The notes under the pieces are model-generated. The model saw only the letters and a program-made list of their open reading frames with translations. It searched no databases and was not told the DNA's origin. A stretch of DNA of 64,000 nt from Streptomyces roseirectus. GTDB taxonomy: Bacteria; Actinomycetota; Actinomycetes; Streptomycetales; Streptomycetaceae. Both the position numbers and the translations under genes were made by a program. Shown piece after piece: positions 15,996-24,685 of the stretch (positions are counted from its first letter, which is position 1; each line of letters opens with the position of its first letter). The DNA is taken from contig NZ_CP060828.1 of NCBI RefSeq assembly GCF_014489635.1, positions 6,036,001-6,100,000 of the forward strand, given 5' to 3'.

Positions 15996-17300
15996 ATGGA
16001 GACTCCGGTATTCGAGGAGATCGATCCCGCGAGCGACTGCGACTGCGCCGGGTGCGTACGACGGCGGCTGAGCGGACACGGGTCCGGATCCGGGGGCGGC
16101 GGCCGCCCGGCGCTCGCCGTCACCCCCCGCGCGGTGATCGTCGTGGCCACCGCGTCGGCCGCCACCGCGGCCCTCGGCGCCGCCCACGCGGCCCCCGCCC
16201 TCCCCGCGCCCCACAGCACCGGCCGTGCCGTTCCCGCAGGTGACGATCCCGAGACCCCCCAGGGCGGCGCGGCCCCGCTGCACGGACCGCCCGGCCGCCC
16301 GGCCACCCCGGTCAAGACGCCGGCCACCACCCGCGCCGACATCATCAAGCGGGCGAAGACGTGGGTCACCGCGAAAGTGCCGTACAGCATGACCGCGTAC
16401 TGGACGGACGGCTACCGGCAGGACTGCTCCGGGTTCGTCTCCATGGCCTGGAACCTCCCCGGCAACGAGTGGACGGGCACCCTCGGCCGCTACGGCACCA
16501 AGATCGCCAAGGATGACCTCCAGCCCGGCGACATCCTCCTGTTCCACAACCCGGTCGACCCCCAGAAGGGGTCCCACGTGGTGATCTTCGGCGGCTGGAC
16601 GGACTACACCCACAGCTACTACATCGCCTACGAACAGACCCGCCCCGGCACCCGCCGCCAGGCCACCCCCTACGCCTACTGGACCCACTCCGACCGGTAC
16701 GTCGCCTACCGCTACACCGGAGTGGCTACGGGTACTACGGGTGTCCCGGGTGCCCAGCCCGACGAGACGACGCCCTTCCCCGGCCGCGCCTACTTCGGCC
16801 CCGGCGCGAACAACGCCCACGTCACCCTGCTCGGCAAGATGCTCGTCGAGCGCGGGGCGAAACGTTTCTATGCGACGGGACCCGGACCCCGCTGGTCCGA
16901 CGCCGACCGGCGCGCCACCCAGGCGTTCCAGCGCGCCCAGGGCTGGAAGGGCACCGACGCGGACGGTATCCCCGGCCCCGACACCTGGACGCTCCTGGTC
17001 ACCGGCAAGGGCCGCGACATCGTCACCGGCACCCCGGGCCCGCCCGCCCCCGCGCCCGCCGCCCCCGCCTTCCCCGGCCGCGCCCACTTCCGGCCTGGCG
17101 CCGAGAACCCGTACGTCACCCGGCTGGGCGAACAGCTCGTACGCAAGGGGTACGGGAGGTACTACGGGACCGGCCCCACCCCCCGCTGGAGCGACGCCGA
17201 CCGGCGTGCCGTCGAGGCGTTCCAGCGTGCCCAGGGCTGGCGGGGCGCCGCCGCCGACGGCTACCCGGGGCCCGAGACCTGGAGGCGCCTCTTCTCCTGA
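15996..17300 (+). CDS. NlpC/P60-like hydrolase with two peptidoglycan-binding domains
   Basis: A 434-aa cell-wall protein. After an N-terminal CDCAGC cysteine cluster and a hydrophobic helix (about 44-66), an NlpC/P60-like domain follows with Cys144 (RQDCSGFVSMAW) and His194 (GSHVVIFGGW). Two copies of a peptidoglycan-binding repeat come next (about 250-335 and 352-434), each with PRWSDADRRA-QAFQRAQGW. The last one ends at the C terminus. It probably cuts peptide links in peptidoglycan. The unusual CDCAGC stretch sits before the membrane helix, on the inside if the helix is a signal anchor. ATG 15996 follows GAGGGG. Confidence 0.87.
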   Translation: METPVFEEIDPASDCDCAGCVRRRLSGHGSGSGGGGRPALAVTPRAVIVVATASAATAALGAAHAAPALPAPHSTGRAVPAGDDPETPQGGAAPLHGPPGRPATPVKTPATTRADIIKRAKTWVTAKVPYSMTAYWTDGYRQDCSGFVSMAWNLPGNEWTGTLGRYGTKIAKDDLQPGDILLFHNPVDPQKGSHVVIFGGWTDYTHSYYIAYEQTRPGTRRQATPYAYWTHSDRYVAYRYTGVATGTTGVPGAQPDETTPFPGRAYFGPGANNAHVTLLGKMLVERGAKRFYATGPGPRWSDADRRATQAFQRAQGWKGTDADGIPGPDTWTLLVTGKGRDIVTGTPGPPAPAPAAPAFPGRAHFRPGAENPYVTRLGEQLVRKGYGRYYGTGPTPRWSDADRRAVEAFQRAQGWRGAAADGYPGPETWRRLFS

Positions 17301-17360
17301 CCTTGTCGTGGCGCAACTCAGTGAAACGTGACGCATCTGGCGCGGAGGCTGGAGGCAGGC

Positions 17361-18620
17361 ATGAGCAGTACGACCCCACCACAGACGACAGGCTCCGGGG
17401 GCCCGGCACAGGAACGCCCGGAGGGGACGCCCGAGACGGCACCCCGCCCCACGCGCCTCATCCAGAACGAGGCCACCACCGAGATCCCCGTACACCTCCT
17501 CTTCCGGGACGACCCCGAACCGGGCTCCCCGGTACCCGTGGACCCGGCGACGGCGGCCCGTACCCACGCCGGTGTCCTCGGCCGGCCCCTGAGCGGTGCT
17601 CCCCGTAGTACTCACGGGGGAGAACCGGGCCTCCCCCCGCACACCCCCAATCACCCCCGTAGTACCCAAGGACCACACCAACCGCAGACCCCCCGCCTCA
17701 GACGCCCCGGCCAGGGCACCCCCCGCCCCGCCGCCCAGGTCGACCCCGCCCTGGTGGAGCGCCCCGCGCGGGTCCTCCCCGGCGCCGCCGGTGTCCTCGC
17801 CGGGACCTGCGGCGCCGCCGGCTGCGTCGCCACCTCCTGGTGGGCCGGCGTCCTCCCGGCCCTCGCGGCCGACGCGCTGCACCTCCCCGCCCACGCCGGT
17901 GCCGGCCTCGGCCCCGTGCAGTGGGCCGCGTACGCCGGGGCCGGGGCGCTCGGGCTGTTCGGGTTCGGCGGGCTGGCCCGGGGGCGGACCGGGCGGGCCT
18001 GGGTGCTGGGGCTGTTCGGCCGCTACCGGGGCACGGTCCGGCGCACCGGCCTCCTGTGGGTCAACCCCCTGCTGCTGCGCCGCCGCGTCGACGTCCGGCT
18101 GCGGCACTGGCGCAGCGAGCCGATGCCGGCCGCCGACGGCAGCGGGGTCGCGCTGCGGGCCGTCGTCCTCGTCGTGTGGCGGGTGCGCGACACCGCGCGG
18201 GCCACGCTCGGTGTCGAGGACCACGAGACCTACCTGCGCGAATGCGTCGAGGCGGCGCTCGCGCGCGTGCCGGTGGAGATGCCGGGGGCGGGGCGCGGCC
18301 CGGTCGAGACGGCCGGGGACGCGCTGACGCGGCTGGTCGCGTCGGACGCGGGTGCCATCGGACTTGAGGTGTACTCCGTCCAGCCGGTCCGCGTCGAGTA
18401 CGCCCCCGAGGTCGCCGCCGCGATGCACCGCCGCCGGATCGCCGCGCTCGACGCCCAGCACCGCGCCTCCGTCCTCACCTCGGTCGTCGACTCGGTGGAG
18501 GACACCGTCACCCGGCTCACCATGCGGGGACTGGTCGAACTCGACGACTACGAGCGCAAGGCGCTGGTGAAGGACCTCACCGTCGCGTTCTGCGCGGGGC
18601 GGGGCGAGAGCGGGGGCTGA
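17361..18620 (+). CDS. SPFH/Band 7 domain protein
   Basis: A 419-aa membrane-associated protein. The first 130 residues are disordered and rich in Pro, Thr and Gln. Two hydrophobic segments follow (about 140-165 and 175-200), then an SPFH/prohibitin domain (about 215-390; GLLWVNPLLLRRRVDVRLRH, LRAVVLVVWRVRDTARATLG, MHRRRIAALDAQHRASVL). SPFH proteins form membrane scaffolds. ATG 17361 is chosen because GGAGGC lies close upstream. It follows the NlpC-type gene by 60 bp and precedes a DUF3592 gene; a link to cell-envelope organisation is inferred. Confidence 0.85.
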   Translation: MSSTTPPQTTGSGGPAQERPEGTPETAPRPTRLIQNEATTEIPVHLLFRDDPEPGSPVPVDPATAARTHAGVLGRPLSGAPRSTHGGEPGLPPHTPNHPRSTQGPHQPQTPRLRRPGQGTPRPAAQVDPALVERPARVLPGAAGVLAGTCGAAGCVATSWWAGVLPALAADALHLPAHAGAGLGPVQWAAYAGAGALGLFGFGGLARGRTGRAWVLGLFGRYRGTVRRTGLLWVNPLLLRRRVDVRLRHWRSEPMPAADGSGVALRAVVLVVWRVRDTARATLGVEDHETYLRECVEAALARVPVEMPGAGRGPVETAGDALTRLVASDAGAIGLEVYSVQPVRVEYAPEVAAAMHRRRIAALDAQHRASVLTSVVDSVEDTVTRLTMRGLVELDDYERKALVKDLTVAFCAGRGESGG

Positions 18621-18734
18621 AACTCTGAGCTTCCCCTGAGACAACCCGTAGTACCGCAGGGGTACGTTCCCGGCACGGCACACGCGCACCGACCGGCGCA
18701 CCAGTGCCCTGACCGGGACACCGGGGGAACCGCC

Positions 18735-19277
18735 ATGGACGTCCTCTTCTACCTCGCTCCGTCCGCCATCCTCGCCGGCGTCGTGGGCATGGCCGTCGTC
18801 GTGATCCGCCGCTCCCGGCGGATCGCCGGCGCCTGGAACAGCGGTCTCACCGCCGAGGCCCGCTGTCTGCGCACGTACACGACGACCGGCGGCATGGCCG
18901 GCGAGCACCATCACACCCGTACGACCCTGCACCACGTCTACGAGTTCACGACCCGCGACGGCCGCCCCGTCCGCTTCGAGGAGGCGAACGGCCCGGGGAC
19001 GGTGATCGAGGGCGACTTCGTCACCGTCCACTACCCCCCGGAGCACCCCGAGCGGGCGACCGCGCTGCCGCCCATGCGGGGGCGCCTCCTGGCGGAGTCC
19101 GGCTTCCTGCTCGTCTTCCTCGGGGTCGTCGCCGCGTTCTGCGTCGTCTTCATGATTGGTGTGCACTCCTTCTTCGACCTGACGGACGGCGTCTTCGGCG
19201 GCGGCACGGGCGACGTCCCCGCAGACGTCCCCGCCGACCTGCCCGACGGCTTCCCGGCCGACTTCCCCACGCCCTGA
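18735..19277 (+). CDS. DUF3592 membrane protein
   Basis: A 180-aa protein with an N-terminal helix (about 3-25), an extramembrane beta domain of the DUF3592 type (RTTLHHVYEFTTRDGRPVRFEE, VHYPPEHPERATAL), and a second helix (about 121-143). The acidic tail has near repeats (VPADVPADLPDGFPADFP). The function is unknown. ATG 18735 is preceded by GGGGG at suitable spacing. It may share a transcript with the SPFH gene 114 bp upstream. Confidence 0.83.
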   Translation: MDVLFYLAPSAILAGVVGMAVVVIRRSRRIAGAWNSGLTAEARCLRTYTTTGGMAGEHHHTRTTLHHVYEFTTRDGRPVRFEEANGPGTVIEGDFVTVHYPPEHPERATALPPMRGRLLAESGFLLVFLGVVAAFCVVFMIGVHSFFDLTDGVFGGGTGDVPADVPADLPDGFPADFPTP

Positions 19278-19317
19278 CCATCCTCATCTGACGGTTCGTC
19301 AACTACCGTGCGCTGCC

Positions 19318-20985
19318 ATGGAGTACACGACCGTCGCCGAACTCGTCGCCCAGGGCCGGGACGACCACCGCCCGGCCCTGTGGTGGCGGGACACCGTCCT
19401 CACCCACCACCAGCTCGCGCGCGAAGCCGCCACCAGGGCCGCCCTGTTGACCGCGCTCCTCCCGTCGGACGTGCCACCCCACCTGGGCGTACTCCTCGAC
19501 AACACACCGGAGTTCGTCCACTGGCTCTCGGCCGCCGCCCTCGCGCGCGCCGCCGTCGCCGGCATCAACCCGACCCATCGGGGCCCCGACCTCGCCCGCG
19601 ACATCCTCCACACCGACTGCGCGATCCTGGTCACCGAACCGGCCCAACTCCCGCTCCTGCGCGGCCTGGACCTCCCCGGTGTCCGCCTCCTGGTCACCGG
19701 CACACCCGAATACGACGAACTCCTCGCCCGATTTCCGGCGCAGGAACCCGAGTTGAGCGCCGTCACCCCCGCCGACCGCCTCCTCCTCTACTTCACCTCC
19801 GGTTCGACCGGAGCCCCCAAGGCCGCGATCTGCACACAGGGGCGCCTCGCGGCGGCCGGGCACCGGCTGGCCGAGCAGTTCGCGGTTCGGCGCGACGACG
19901 TCCACTACCTGTGCATGCCGATGTTCCACGGCAACGCCGTCTTGGCCGGCTGGGCCCCCGCCCTCGTCGCCCGCGCCGGCGTCGCCCTGCGCTCCCGCTT
20001 CTCCGCCTCCGGCTTCCTGGACGACGTGCGCCGCTACGGAGCCACGTACTTCACGTACGTCGGAAGAGCCATCCAGTACGTCCTGGCCACACCGCCCCGC
20101 CCCGGTGAGGACCGCGACCACCGCCTCAGGCTCGGGTTCGGCACCGAGGCGGGCGCGGTGGACGCGACGGCGTTCGAGCGGCGGTTCGGGACGCGGCTGG
20201 TGGAGGGGTACGGCTCCAGCGAGGGCGGCGCGGCGATCCAGTGGGCGCCCGGCACCCCCGCCGGGGCGGTCGGGCCGGCGGTGCCCGGACTGGTCGTCCG
20301 GGATCAGCGGACGTCGGCCGAGTGCCCTGCGGCGCGCTTCGGGCCGTCCGGGGAACTCCTCAACGGCGCCGAGGCGATAGGGGAGTTGGTCAACCACGGC
20401 GCCAGCCCCTTCGAGGGGTACTGGCGCAACCCCGCCGCCGAGGCCGAGCGCCGGCACGACGGGGCGTACTGGACGGGCGACCTCTTCTACCGCGACGCGG
20501 ACGGCTACCTGTACTTCGCCGGACGCGGGGACGACCGGATCCGGGTGGACGGGGAGAACCTGGCGGCGGCGCTGATCGAGAACATCCTCGCGCGCTACCC
20601 GGGCGCCGAGGCCGTCGCCGTGTACGCGGTGCCGGACCCGGTGACCGGGGACCAGGTCATGGCGGCGATCGCCGGGACCTTCGAGCCGGCGGGGTTCGCC
20701 GCGTTCCTGCGCGCGCAGCCCGACCTCGGGACCAAGATGGCGCCCCGGTTCGTCCGCGTCCTGGAGCGGATGCCGGTCACCGCGACGAACAAGATCCAGC
20801 GGGCCCGGCTGCGGAAGGAGGGGGTGGAGTGCGGGGACCCGGTGTGGTGGCGGCCGGGGACGGAGCTGTCGTACCGGCGTCTTACGGGTATGACAGGGGA
20901 GCCCCGTCATACCGAAGGGCCCCTCACCGAAGTGAAGGGCCCTTCCGATGTGCGCCGCCAGGGACTCGAACCCCGGACCCGCTGA
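19318..20985 (+). CDS. AMP-dependent acyl-CoA synthetase / ligase
   Basis: A 555-aa adenylate-forming enzyme. The AMP-binding P-loop is LLLYFTSGSTGAPKAA (about 158-173), with YGSSEGG (A5) and the A7/A8 region YWTGDLFYRDADGYLYFAGRGDDRIRVDGENL. The catalytic Lys near the end is in VTATNKIQRA. It activates a carboxylic acid to an acyl-adenylate and then a thioester. The substrate is unknown. The frame has no stop after the normal end of the enzyme (near residue 530) and runs through two hairpins into the antisense strand of tRNA-Lys copy 2, stopping at 20983-20985. Confidence 0.88.
   Translation: MEYTTVAELVAQGRDDHRPALWWRDTVLTHHQLAREAATRAALLTALLPSDVPPHLGVLLDNTPEFVHWLSAAALARAAVAGINPTHRGPDLARDILHTDCAILVTEPAQLPLLRGLDLPGVRLLVTGTPEYDELLARFPAQEPELSAVTPADRLLLYFTSGSTGAPKAAICTQGRLAAAGHRLAEQFAVRRDDVHYLCMPMFHGNAVLAGWAPALVARAGVALRSRFSASGFLDDVRRYGATYFTYVGRAIQYVLATPPRPGEDRDHRLRLGFGTEAGAVDATAFERRFGTRLVEGYGSSEGGAAIQWAPGTPAGAVGPAVPGLVVRDQRTSAECPAARFGPSGELLNGAEAIGELVNHGASPFEGYWRNPAAEAERRHDGAYWTGDLFYRDADGYLYFAGRGDDRIRVDGENLAAALIENILARYPGAEAVAVYAVPDPVTGDQVMAAIAGTFEPAGFAAFLRAQPDLGTKMAPRFVRVLERMPVTATNKIQRARLRKEGVECGDPVWWRPGTELSYRRLTGMTGEPRHTEGPLTEVKGPSDVRRQGLEPRTR
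20887..20913. terminator. Hairpin inside the 3' end of the acyl-CoA synthetase gene
   Basis: GGTATGAC/GTCATACC with an inner GGGG/CCCC. It lies within the reading frame, so it may act as an early terminator for the plus strand or a second one for the tRNA on the minus strand. Confidence 0.6.
20914..20945. terminator. Terminator hairpin after tRNA-Lys copy 2
   Basis: GAAGGGCCC...GGGCCCTTC, nine pairs, ending 5 bp beyond the tRNA 3' end. Confidence 0.75.
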
Positions 20986-21024
20986 TTAAGAGTCAGCTGC
21001 TCTAACCAACTGAGCTAGCGGCGC
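20951..21024 (-). tRNA. tRNA-Lys (anticodon CUU), copy 2
   Basis: Identical in sequence to copies 1 and 3 over all 74 nt, including the CTCTTAA anticodon loop. Its 3' half is overlapped on the other strand by the last 35 bp of the acyl-CoA synthetase frame. Confidence 0.97.
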
Positions 21025-21129
21025 TTGACTCTCGCCGGGTTTGTGCTGCTTTCTCCCGGCGACAGAGAAAATACTACCTGGTCCGAAGGGGTGCTCCTGA
21101 CCACGGCCGGACGGCCCTCGCGCCGCCCC

Positions 21130-21888
21130 TCAGATCGCCATCGACAACAGCACCGGCGCCGCATGCCGGTGCAACCGGTCCGCCGCCTGCCGCAGCCGGT
21201 GCGCGTGCTCGACCGGCAGCGACAGCGCGAGGCACCCCACGGACGACCCGTCGTTGATCGGCACGGCCGCGCAGACCGTACCCACGGCGTACTCCTGGAG
21301 GTCGAGTACCGGAGTACTAGGGGGCTGCGCCTCCAGCCGGGACAGGAGCAGCTTGTCGCTGGTGATCGTGCGCGACGTGAGGCGGGCCAGCTTGTGCCGG
21401 GAGAGATGGTCCCGGCGCCCGTCGCGGTCGAGCTGCCCCAGCAGGCTCTTGCCGATCGCCGTCGCGTGCGCGGAGTGACGGAAGTCCACCCACTCGTGCA
21501 CCACGGGAGTGGTAGGCCCGTCGGCGTACTGGTCGACCCTGATCTCGCCGTCGACGTACCGGCTGATGTAGACCGCCGCGCCGACCGAGTCCCGCAGCCG
21601 GTCGAGGGTGTGCTGGAGTTTTTCGCGCAGGGCGCCCTCGCGGTCGTGCGCGGAACCGAGGCGGGTGAACGTCGCGCCGGTGACGTACGCCCCGTCGGCC
21701 GTCCGCTCGACGTAGCCCTCGCTGCGCAGCATCCGCAGCAGCGGGACCAGCCGGCGGTCGCCGAGGCCGGTGCGGCGGGCGAGCGCGGTGTCCGTGACGC
21801 CGTCGGAGTGCCCGGCGATGGTCTCCAGGACGCGCAACGCCTCCCGCGCGGAGTGGTACGGCGTGGTCGGCTCGTGCTTCAGCGCCAC
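21130..21888 (-). CDS. IclR-family transcriptional regulator
   Basis: A 252-aa regulator. The N-terminal winged helix (about 10-70; AREALRVLETIAGHSDGVTDTALARRTGLGDRRLVPLLRML) is followed by the GAF-like effector domain with LREKLQHTLDRLRDSVGAAVYISRY and the family motif HATAIGKSLLGQL. GTG 21888 is chosen because AGGGGG lies five bases upstream and the protein then has the normal IclR length. IclR proteins control catabolic operons. The likely targets nearby are the 2-hydroxyacid dehydrogenase (same strand, upstream) and the maleate-isomerase-like gene, but this is inferred. Confidence 0.88.
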   Translation of the reverse strand: MALKHEPTTPYHSAREALRVLETIAGHSDGVTDTALARRTGLGDRRLVPLLRMLRSEGYVERTADGAYVTGATFTRLGSAHDREGALREKLQHTLDRLRDSVGAAVYISRYVDGEIRVDQYADGPTTPVVHEWVDFRHSAHATAIGKSLLGQLDRDGRRDHLSRHKLARLTSRTITSDKLLLSRLEAQPPSTPVLDLQEYAVGTVCAAVPINDGSSVGCLALSLPVEHAHRLRQAADRLHRHAAPVLLSMAI

Positions 21889-22152
21889 GGTTTTCCCCCT
21901 GCGGTCGCTTTCAGGCCGTGATCCGGGTGGCGGATCTCCTCCACGATAACCGCCAACCACCGGATACGGAGGGGGTGTTGACGAGATCGTGGGGCGACCG
22001 TAGGGCCTCCCACGTGCGGCAATGAGCGGATGGCATATGCCCGCGACATGATCCGGAGCCCGGACCTGCGGGGTTGGCGTGCACACGCCTGGCAACCGGG
22101 CGCCCACACCGCGTCCACCGAGCGGAAATATCTACGGCACGGGCGGCGGGTG

Positions 22153-23100
22153 TCAGTAGCCGGGGACGTACCCGCGGGCCTTGTCCACCACGTTCACCAG
22201 GCGTCTTCCGGCCTCCCACCGCTCCCACAGCTCCACGAACTGCGCGGCCAGCCGGTCGTGCCGCCCCACGAACGCGCCGCTCGCGCGCGGCGTCACGAGC
22301 AGGTCCGGCACGTCCCACAGCGGGCTGCCCGGCGCGAGCGGCTGCCGCGCGGTGACGTCGAGCGCCGCCCCCGCGATCCACCGCCGGCGCAGCGCCCCGG
22401 CCAGGGCCTCCTCGTCGACCAGCTCGCCCCGGGCCACGTTCACGAACCGCGCGGACGGCAGCATCACCCCGAACCGGCGCGCGTCGAACATGCCGCGCGT
22501 GGCCTCGGTGAGCGGCGCCGCCGCGACGACCCACTCGGCGCGCGCGAGCAGCCGGTCCAGGTCCCCGGGGCCGTGGACACCGGTCCGCGCCACCCGCCCC
22601 ACCAGCGCCACCCCCACCCCGACCGCCTTCAGCGCCCGCGCGACGGTACGCCCCACCGGCCCCGTCCCGACCACCACGGCCCGGGTGCCCCCTACCCGTA
22701 GTACTTCCCGGTGACGCCACTCCCGCGCCCGCTGCGCCTCCCACGCCGCCGGCAGCCCCTTCGCCATCGCCAGGACCAGCGCGACGACGTACTCCGCCAC
22801 CGCCTCCTCGAAGACCCCGCGCGCGTTCGTCACGACCGCGTCGGACGCGGCGAGGCCCAGCCCCAGCACCCGGTCCACGGGGACGCCCGCCACGTGCACC
22901 CACGCCGGCCGCGCCCCCGCCCCGGCCCACCGCTCCCGTACGACGTCGGCGGCGGTGTCCCACACCAGCAGCACGTCGGCCTCCGGCAGGCGCGCGGGGA
23001 GGCCGGCCGCGTCGGTGTGCACGATGCGGGCGCGGCCGGTCAGACGGCCCAGACGGGGGAGGGGGTCGGCGTCGAGGACCAGGAGGGTGGGGGCGGGCAT
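22153..23100 (-). CDS. D-2-hydroxyacid dehydrogenase family protein
   Basis: A 315-aa NAD(P)-dependent dehydrogenase. The nucleotide site is VVVGTGPVGRTVARAL, a GxGxxG motif. The substrate-site Arg is in VNVARGELVDEEAL. The region of the catalytic Glu/His reads ALDVTARQPLAPGSPLWDVPDLLVTPRASG, where the usual HxSG is replaced by RASG, so the catalytic His is apparently not conserved. The start is ATG 23100. The 270-bp gap to the divergent maleate-isomerase-like gene should hold both promoters. It reduces 2-oxoacids or oxidises D-2-hydroxyacids if active. Confidence 0.87.
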   Translation of the reverse strand: MPAPTLLVLDADPLPRLGRLTGRARIVHTDAAGLPARLPEADVLLVWDTAADVVRERWAGAGARPAWVHVAGVPVDRVLGLGLAASDAVVTNARGVFEEAVAEYVVALVLAMAKGLPAAWEAQRAREWRHREVLRVGGTRAVVVGTGPVGRTVARALKAVGVGVALVGRVARTGVHGPGDLDRLLARAEWVVAAAPLTEATRGMFDARRFGVMLPSARFVNVARGELVDEEALAGALRRRWIAGAALDVTARQPLAPGSPLWDVPDLLVTPRASGAFVGRHDRLAAQFVELWERWEAGRRLVNVVDKARGYVPGY

Positions 23101-23370
23101 AGCACCTCGTGACCTGGCTCGTGCCGGTGGGTGGGAACACGCTGGCACCACCGCCGGATGGCGTCAACAGGGCCGTACGGATGGCTGCGGGAGAAGAGGG
23201 GCGGGGGTGGGCGCGGTACGGGGTACCCGGCGGAGAAAGACATCCCGGACGGGACGGCCGACCCCTACGGGTCGTACGGGGCCGACGCGCCGCACGCGAA
23301 GCCGTCGCGCACGGACGTCACCCGACGCACGCCGTACCTCTCAGGTCGTACAAGGAAGGGTCACCCCACC

Positions 23371-24024
23371 ATGACCGCACTCGGACTGCTCGTCCCCGGT
23401 GAATCCGCCGAGGACGACTACCCCTGCGTCGAACAGCTCCTCGGCAGCGACATCAGGATCGACCTGATCCGCGCCGACCCGGCCGCCGACTCACCCGAGC
23501 GGCTGTCCGCGCGCACGGAGGAACTGCGGCTCGCCGGCGCCGAGTCCGTCGTGTGGGCGAGCGTCACCGCCTCCGTCACCGCCGGCTGGCAGGGGGCGAA
23601 CGGGCAGGTCAGGGTGTTGGCGCGGACGGCGGGACTGCCGGCGTCGTCCACCGCGTTCGGGTTCGTCAACGCGGCCCGCGAACTCGGGGTGACCCGCGTC
23701 GCCGTGGTGAGCGCGCACGTGGACGCCGGACTCGCGGGCTTCCTCCGGGACGGCGGGGTCGGCGTCGTCAGCACGGCCCCCCTCGGCGACGACCTGCTCG
23801 CCTCCGCCCACCCCGCCGCGCAACCGGACGCGCAGGCACTGCTGCTCCCGGACACCTCCCTGCGCACGATCGCCGAGATCCCCGCGCTCGAACGCCACCT
23901 CGGCAAACCCGTCCTCACCGCCCACCAGGTCACCGTCTGGGAGGCCCTGCGTCTGACCGAACGACGCGTCAACGCACCGAGGTTGGGCACCCTCTTCACA
24001 CGGGAACCGATCGTGCAGGCGTGA
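23371..24024 (+). CDS. Maleate isomerase / Asp-Glu racemase superfamily protein lacking catalytic cysteines
   Basis: A 217-aa protein aligned in my reading with maleate cis-trans isomerases and arylmalonate decarboxylases. The fold signatures FGFVNAARELGVTRVAVVSAH and LERHLGKPVLTAHQVTVWEALRL are present. The first catalytic Cys position reads VVWASVTASV (S64 region) and the second reads LLLPDTSLRTI (D161 in place of SCT). The only Cys is C19. The enzyme is therefore unlikely to use the usual two-Cys chemistry. ATG 23371 has AAGGAAGGG upstream. The next gene follows after 12 bp. Confidence 0.82.
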   Translation: MTALGLLVPGESAEDDYPCVEQLLGSDIRIDLIRADPAADSPERLSARTEELRLAGAESVVWASVTASVTAGWQGANGQVRVLARTAGLPASSTAFGFVNAARELGVTRVAVVSAHVDAGLAGFLRDGGVGVVSTAPLGDDLLASAHPAAQPDAQALLLPDTSLRTIAEIPALERHLGKPVLTAHQVTVWEALRLTERRVNAPRLGTLFTREPIVQA

Positions 24025-24036
24025 ACGGGGGGCCGG

Positions 24037-24525
24037 GTGCGGGCGGAAACAGTCACAGCCGTCGCGGCGACGGCCATCGCACTCGGCTCCCTGTGGATCA
24101 GCCGCGACCAGGCCCGCGCGTCCCGCGAACACAACCGCCGCTCACTCCGCCCCATCCTGCGGATCCGCCGCGTCCGCGACCGCGACACGGGCCGCACCGG
24201 CTACTACCTGACCAACGCCGGCCTCGGCCCCGCGGTCGTCACCCGCACGGTGGTCCACTGGGACGGCCGCCCCGTCGGCGAGTGGAAGCGCCCGGCGTGG
24301 GACCTGATGTTCGCCGACGACGAGCGGGTGCAGAAGTTCGCGTTCCGGCGCGGGGACGTCCTGGTGGCGGGTGAGACGGTCTTTCTGGTGCTGTACGAGA
24401 CCGACGACGTCGAACAGCTCGTCCGCTTCCACGACCGCATCAAGGCCCGGCTGGTGATCGACGTCCACTACGAGTCGGTCTACGGGGGTGAGGGGTTCGT
24501 CGCGTCCTCAGGGGGACGCGACTGA
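24037..24525 (+). CDS. Hypothetical membrane-anchored protein
   Basis: A 162-aa protein starting at GTG 24037, 12 bp after the maleate-isomerase-like gene. One N-terminal helix (about 4-20) is followed by a basic stretch (SREHNRRSLRPILRIRRVRDRD) and a compact beta-rich domain (TGYYLTNAGLGPAVVTRTVVHWDG...LVLYETDDVEQL...LVIDVHYESVYG). No family is recognised beyond uncharacterised Streptomyces proteins of the same layout. Its link with the preceding gene is positional only. Confidence 0.7.
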   Translation: MRAETVTAVAATAIALGSLWISRDQARASREHNRRSLRPILRIRRVRDRDTGRTGYYLTNAGLGPAVVTRTVVHWDGRPVGEWKRPAWDLMFADDERVQKFAFRRGDVLVAGETVFLVLYETDDVEQLVRFHDRIKARLVIDVHYESVYGGEGFVASSGGRD

Positions 24526-24550
24526 AGTATCAGTAGGGGCCGACCCTTGA

Positions 24551-24591
24551 GTACTACGGGTCGCACCCAAGCCCCTCCGGAGTACTACGGG
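24551..24591 (+). repeat. Two close copies of the GTACTACGGG element
   Basis: GTACTACGGG lies at 24551-24560 and 24582-24591, each in a context close to CCGGAGTACTACGGGTACC. They are members of the dispersed 10-mer family described in the findings. Confidence 0.85.
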
Positions 24592-24685
24592 TACCCCTCC
24601 GGAAATAAGCGGAGCGGGAATAAACGGAGACTGCCTCCCGTTGTTTCGCGATGGTCAGTCGACGACGCGACGCAGGAGGCAATCG

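Noticed and set aside
15762..19166. A minus-strand open frame of more than 1,100 codons opposite the NlpC-type, SPFH and DUF3592 genes
   Set aside because: It is a GC-rich antisense shadow: composition is Gly/Arg/Val-rich without domains, it begins in the DUF3592 gene and ends in a tRNA, and the plus-strand genes have clear families and ribosome sites.
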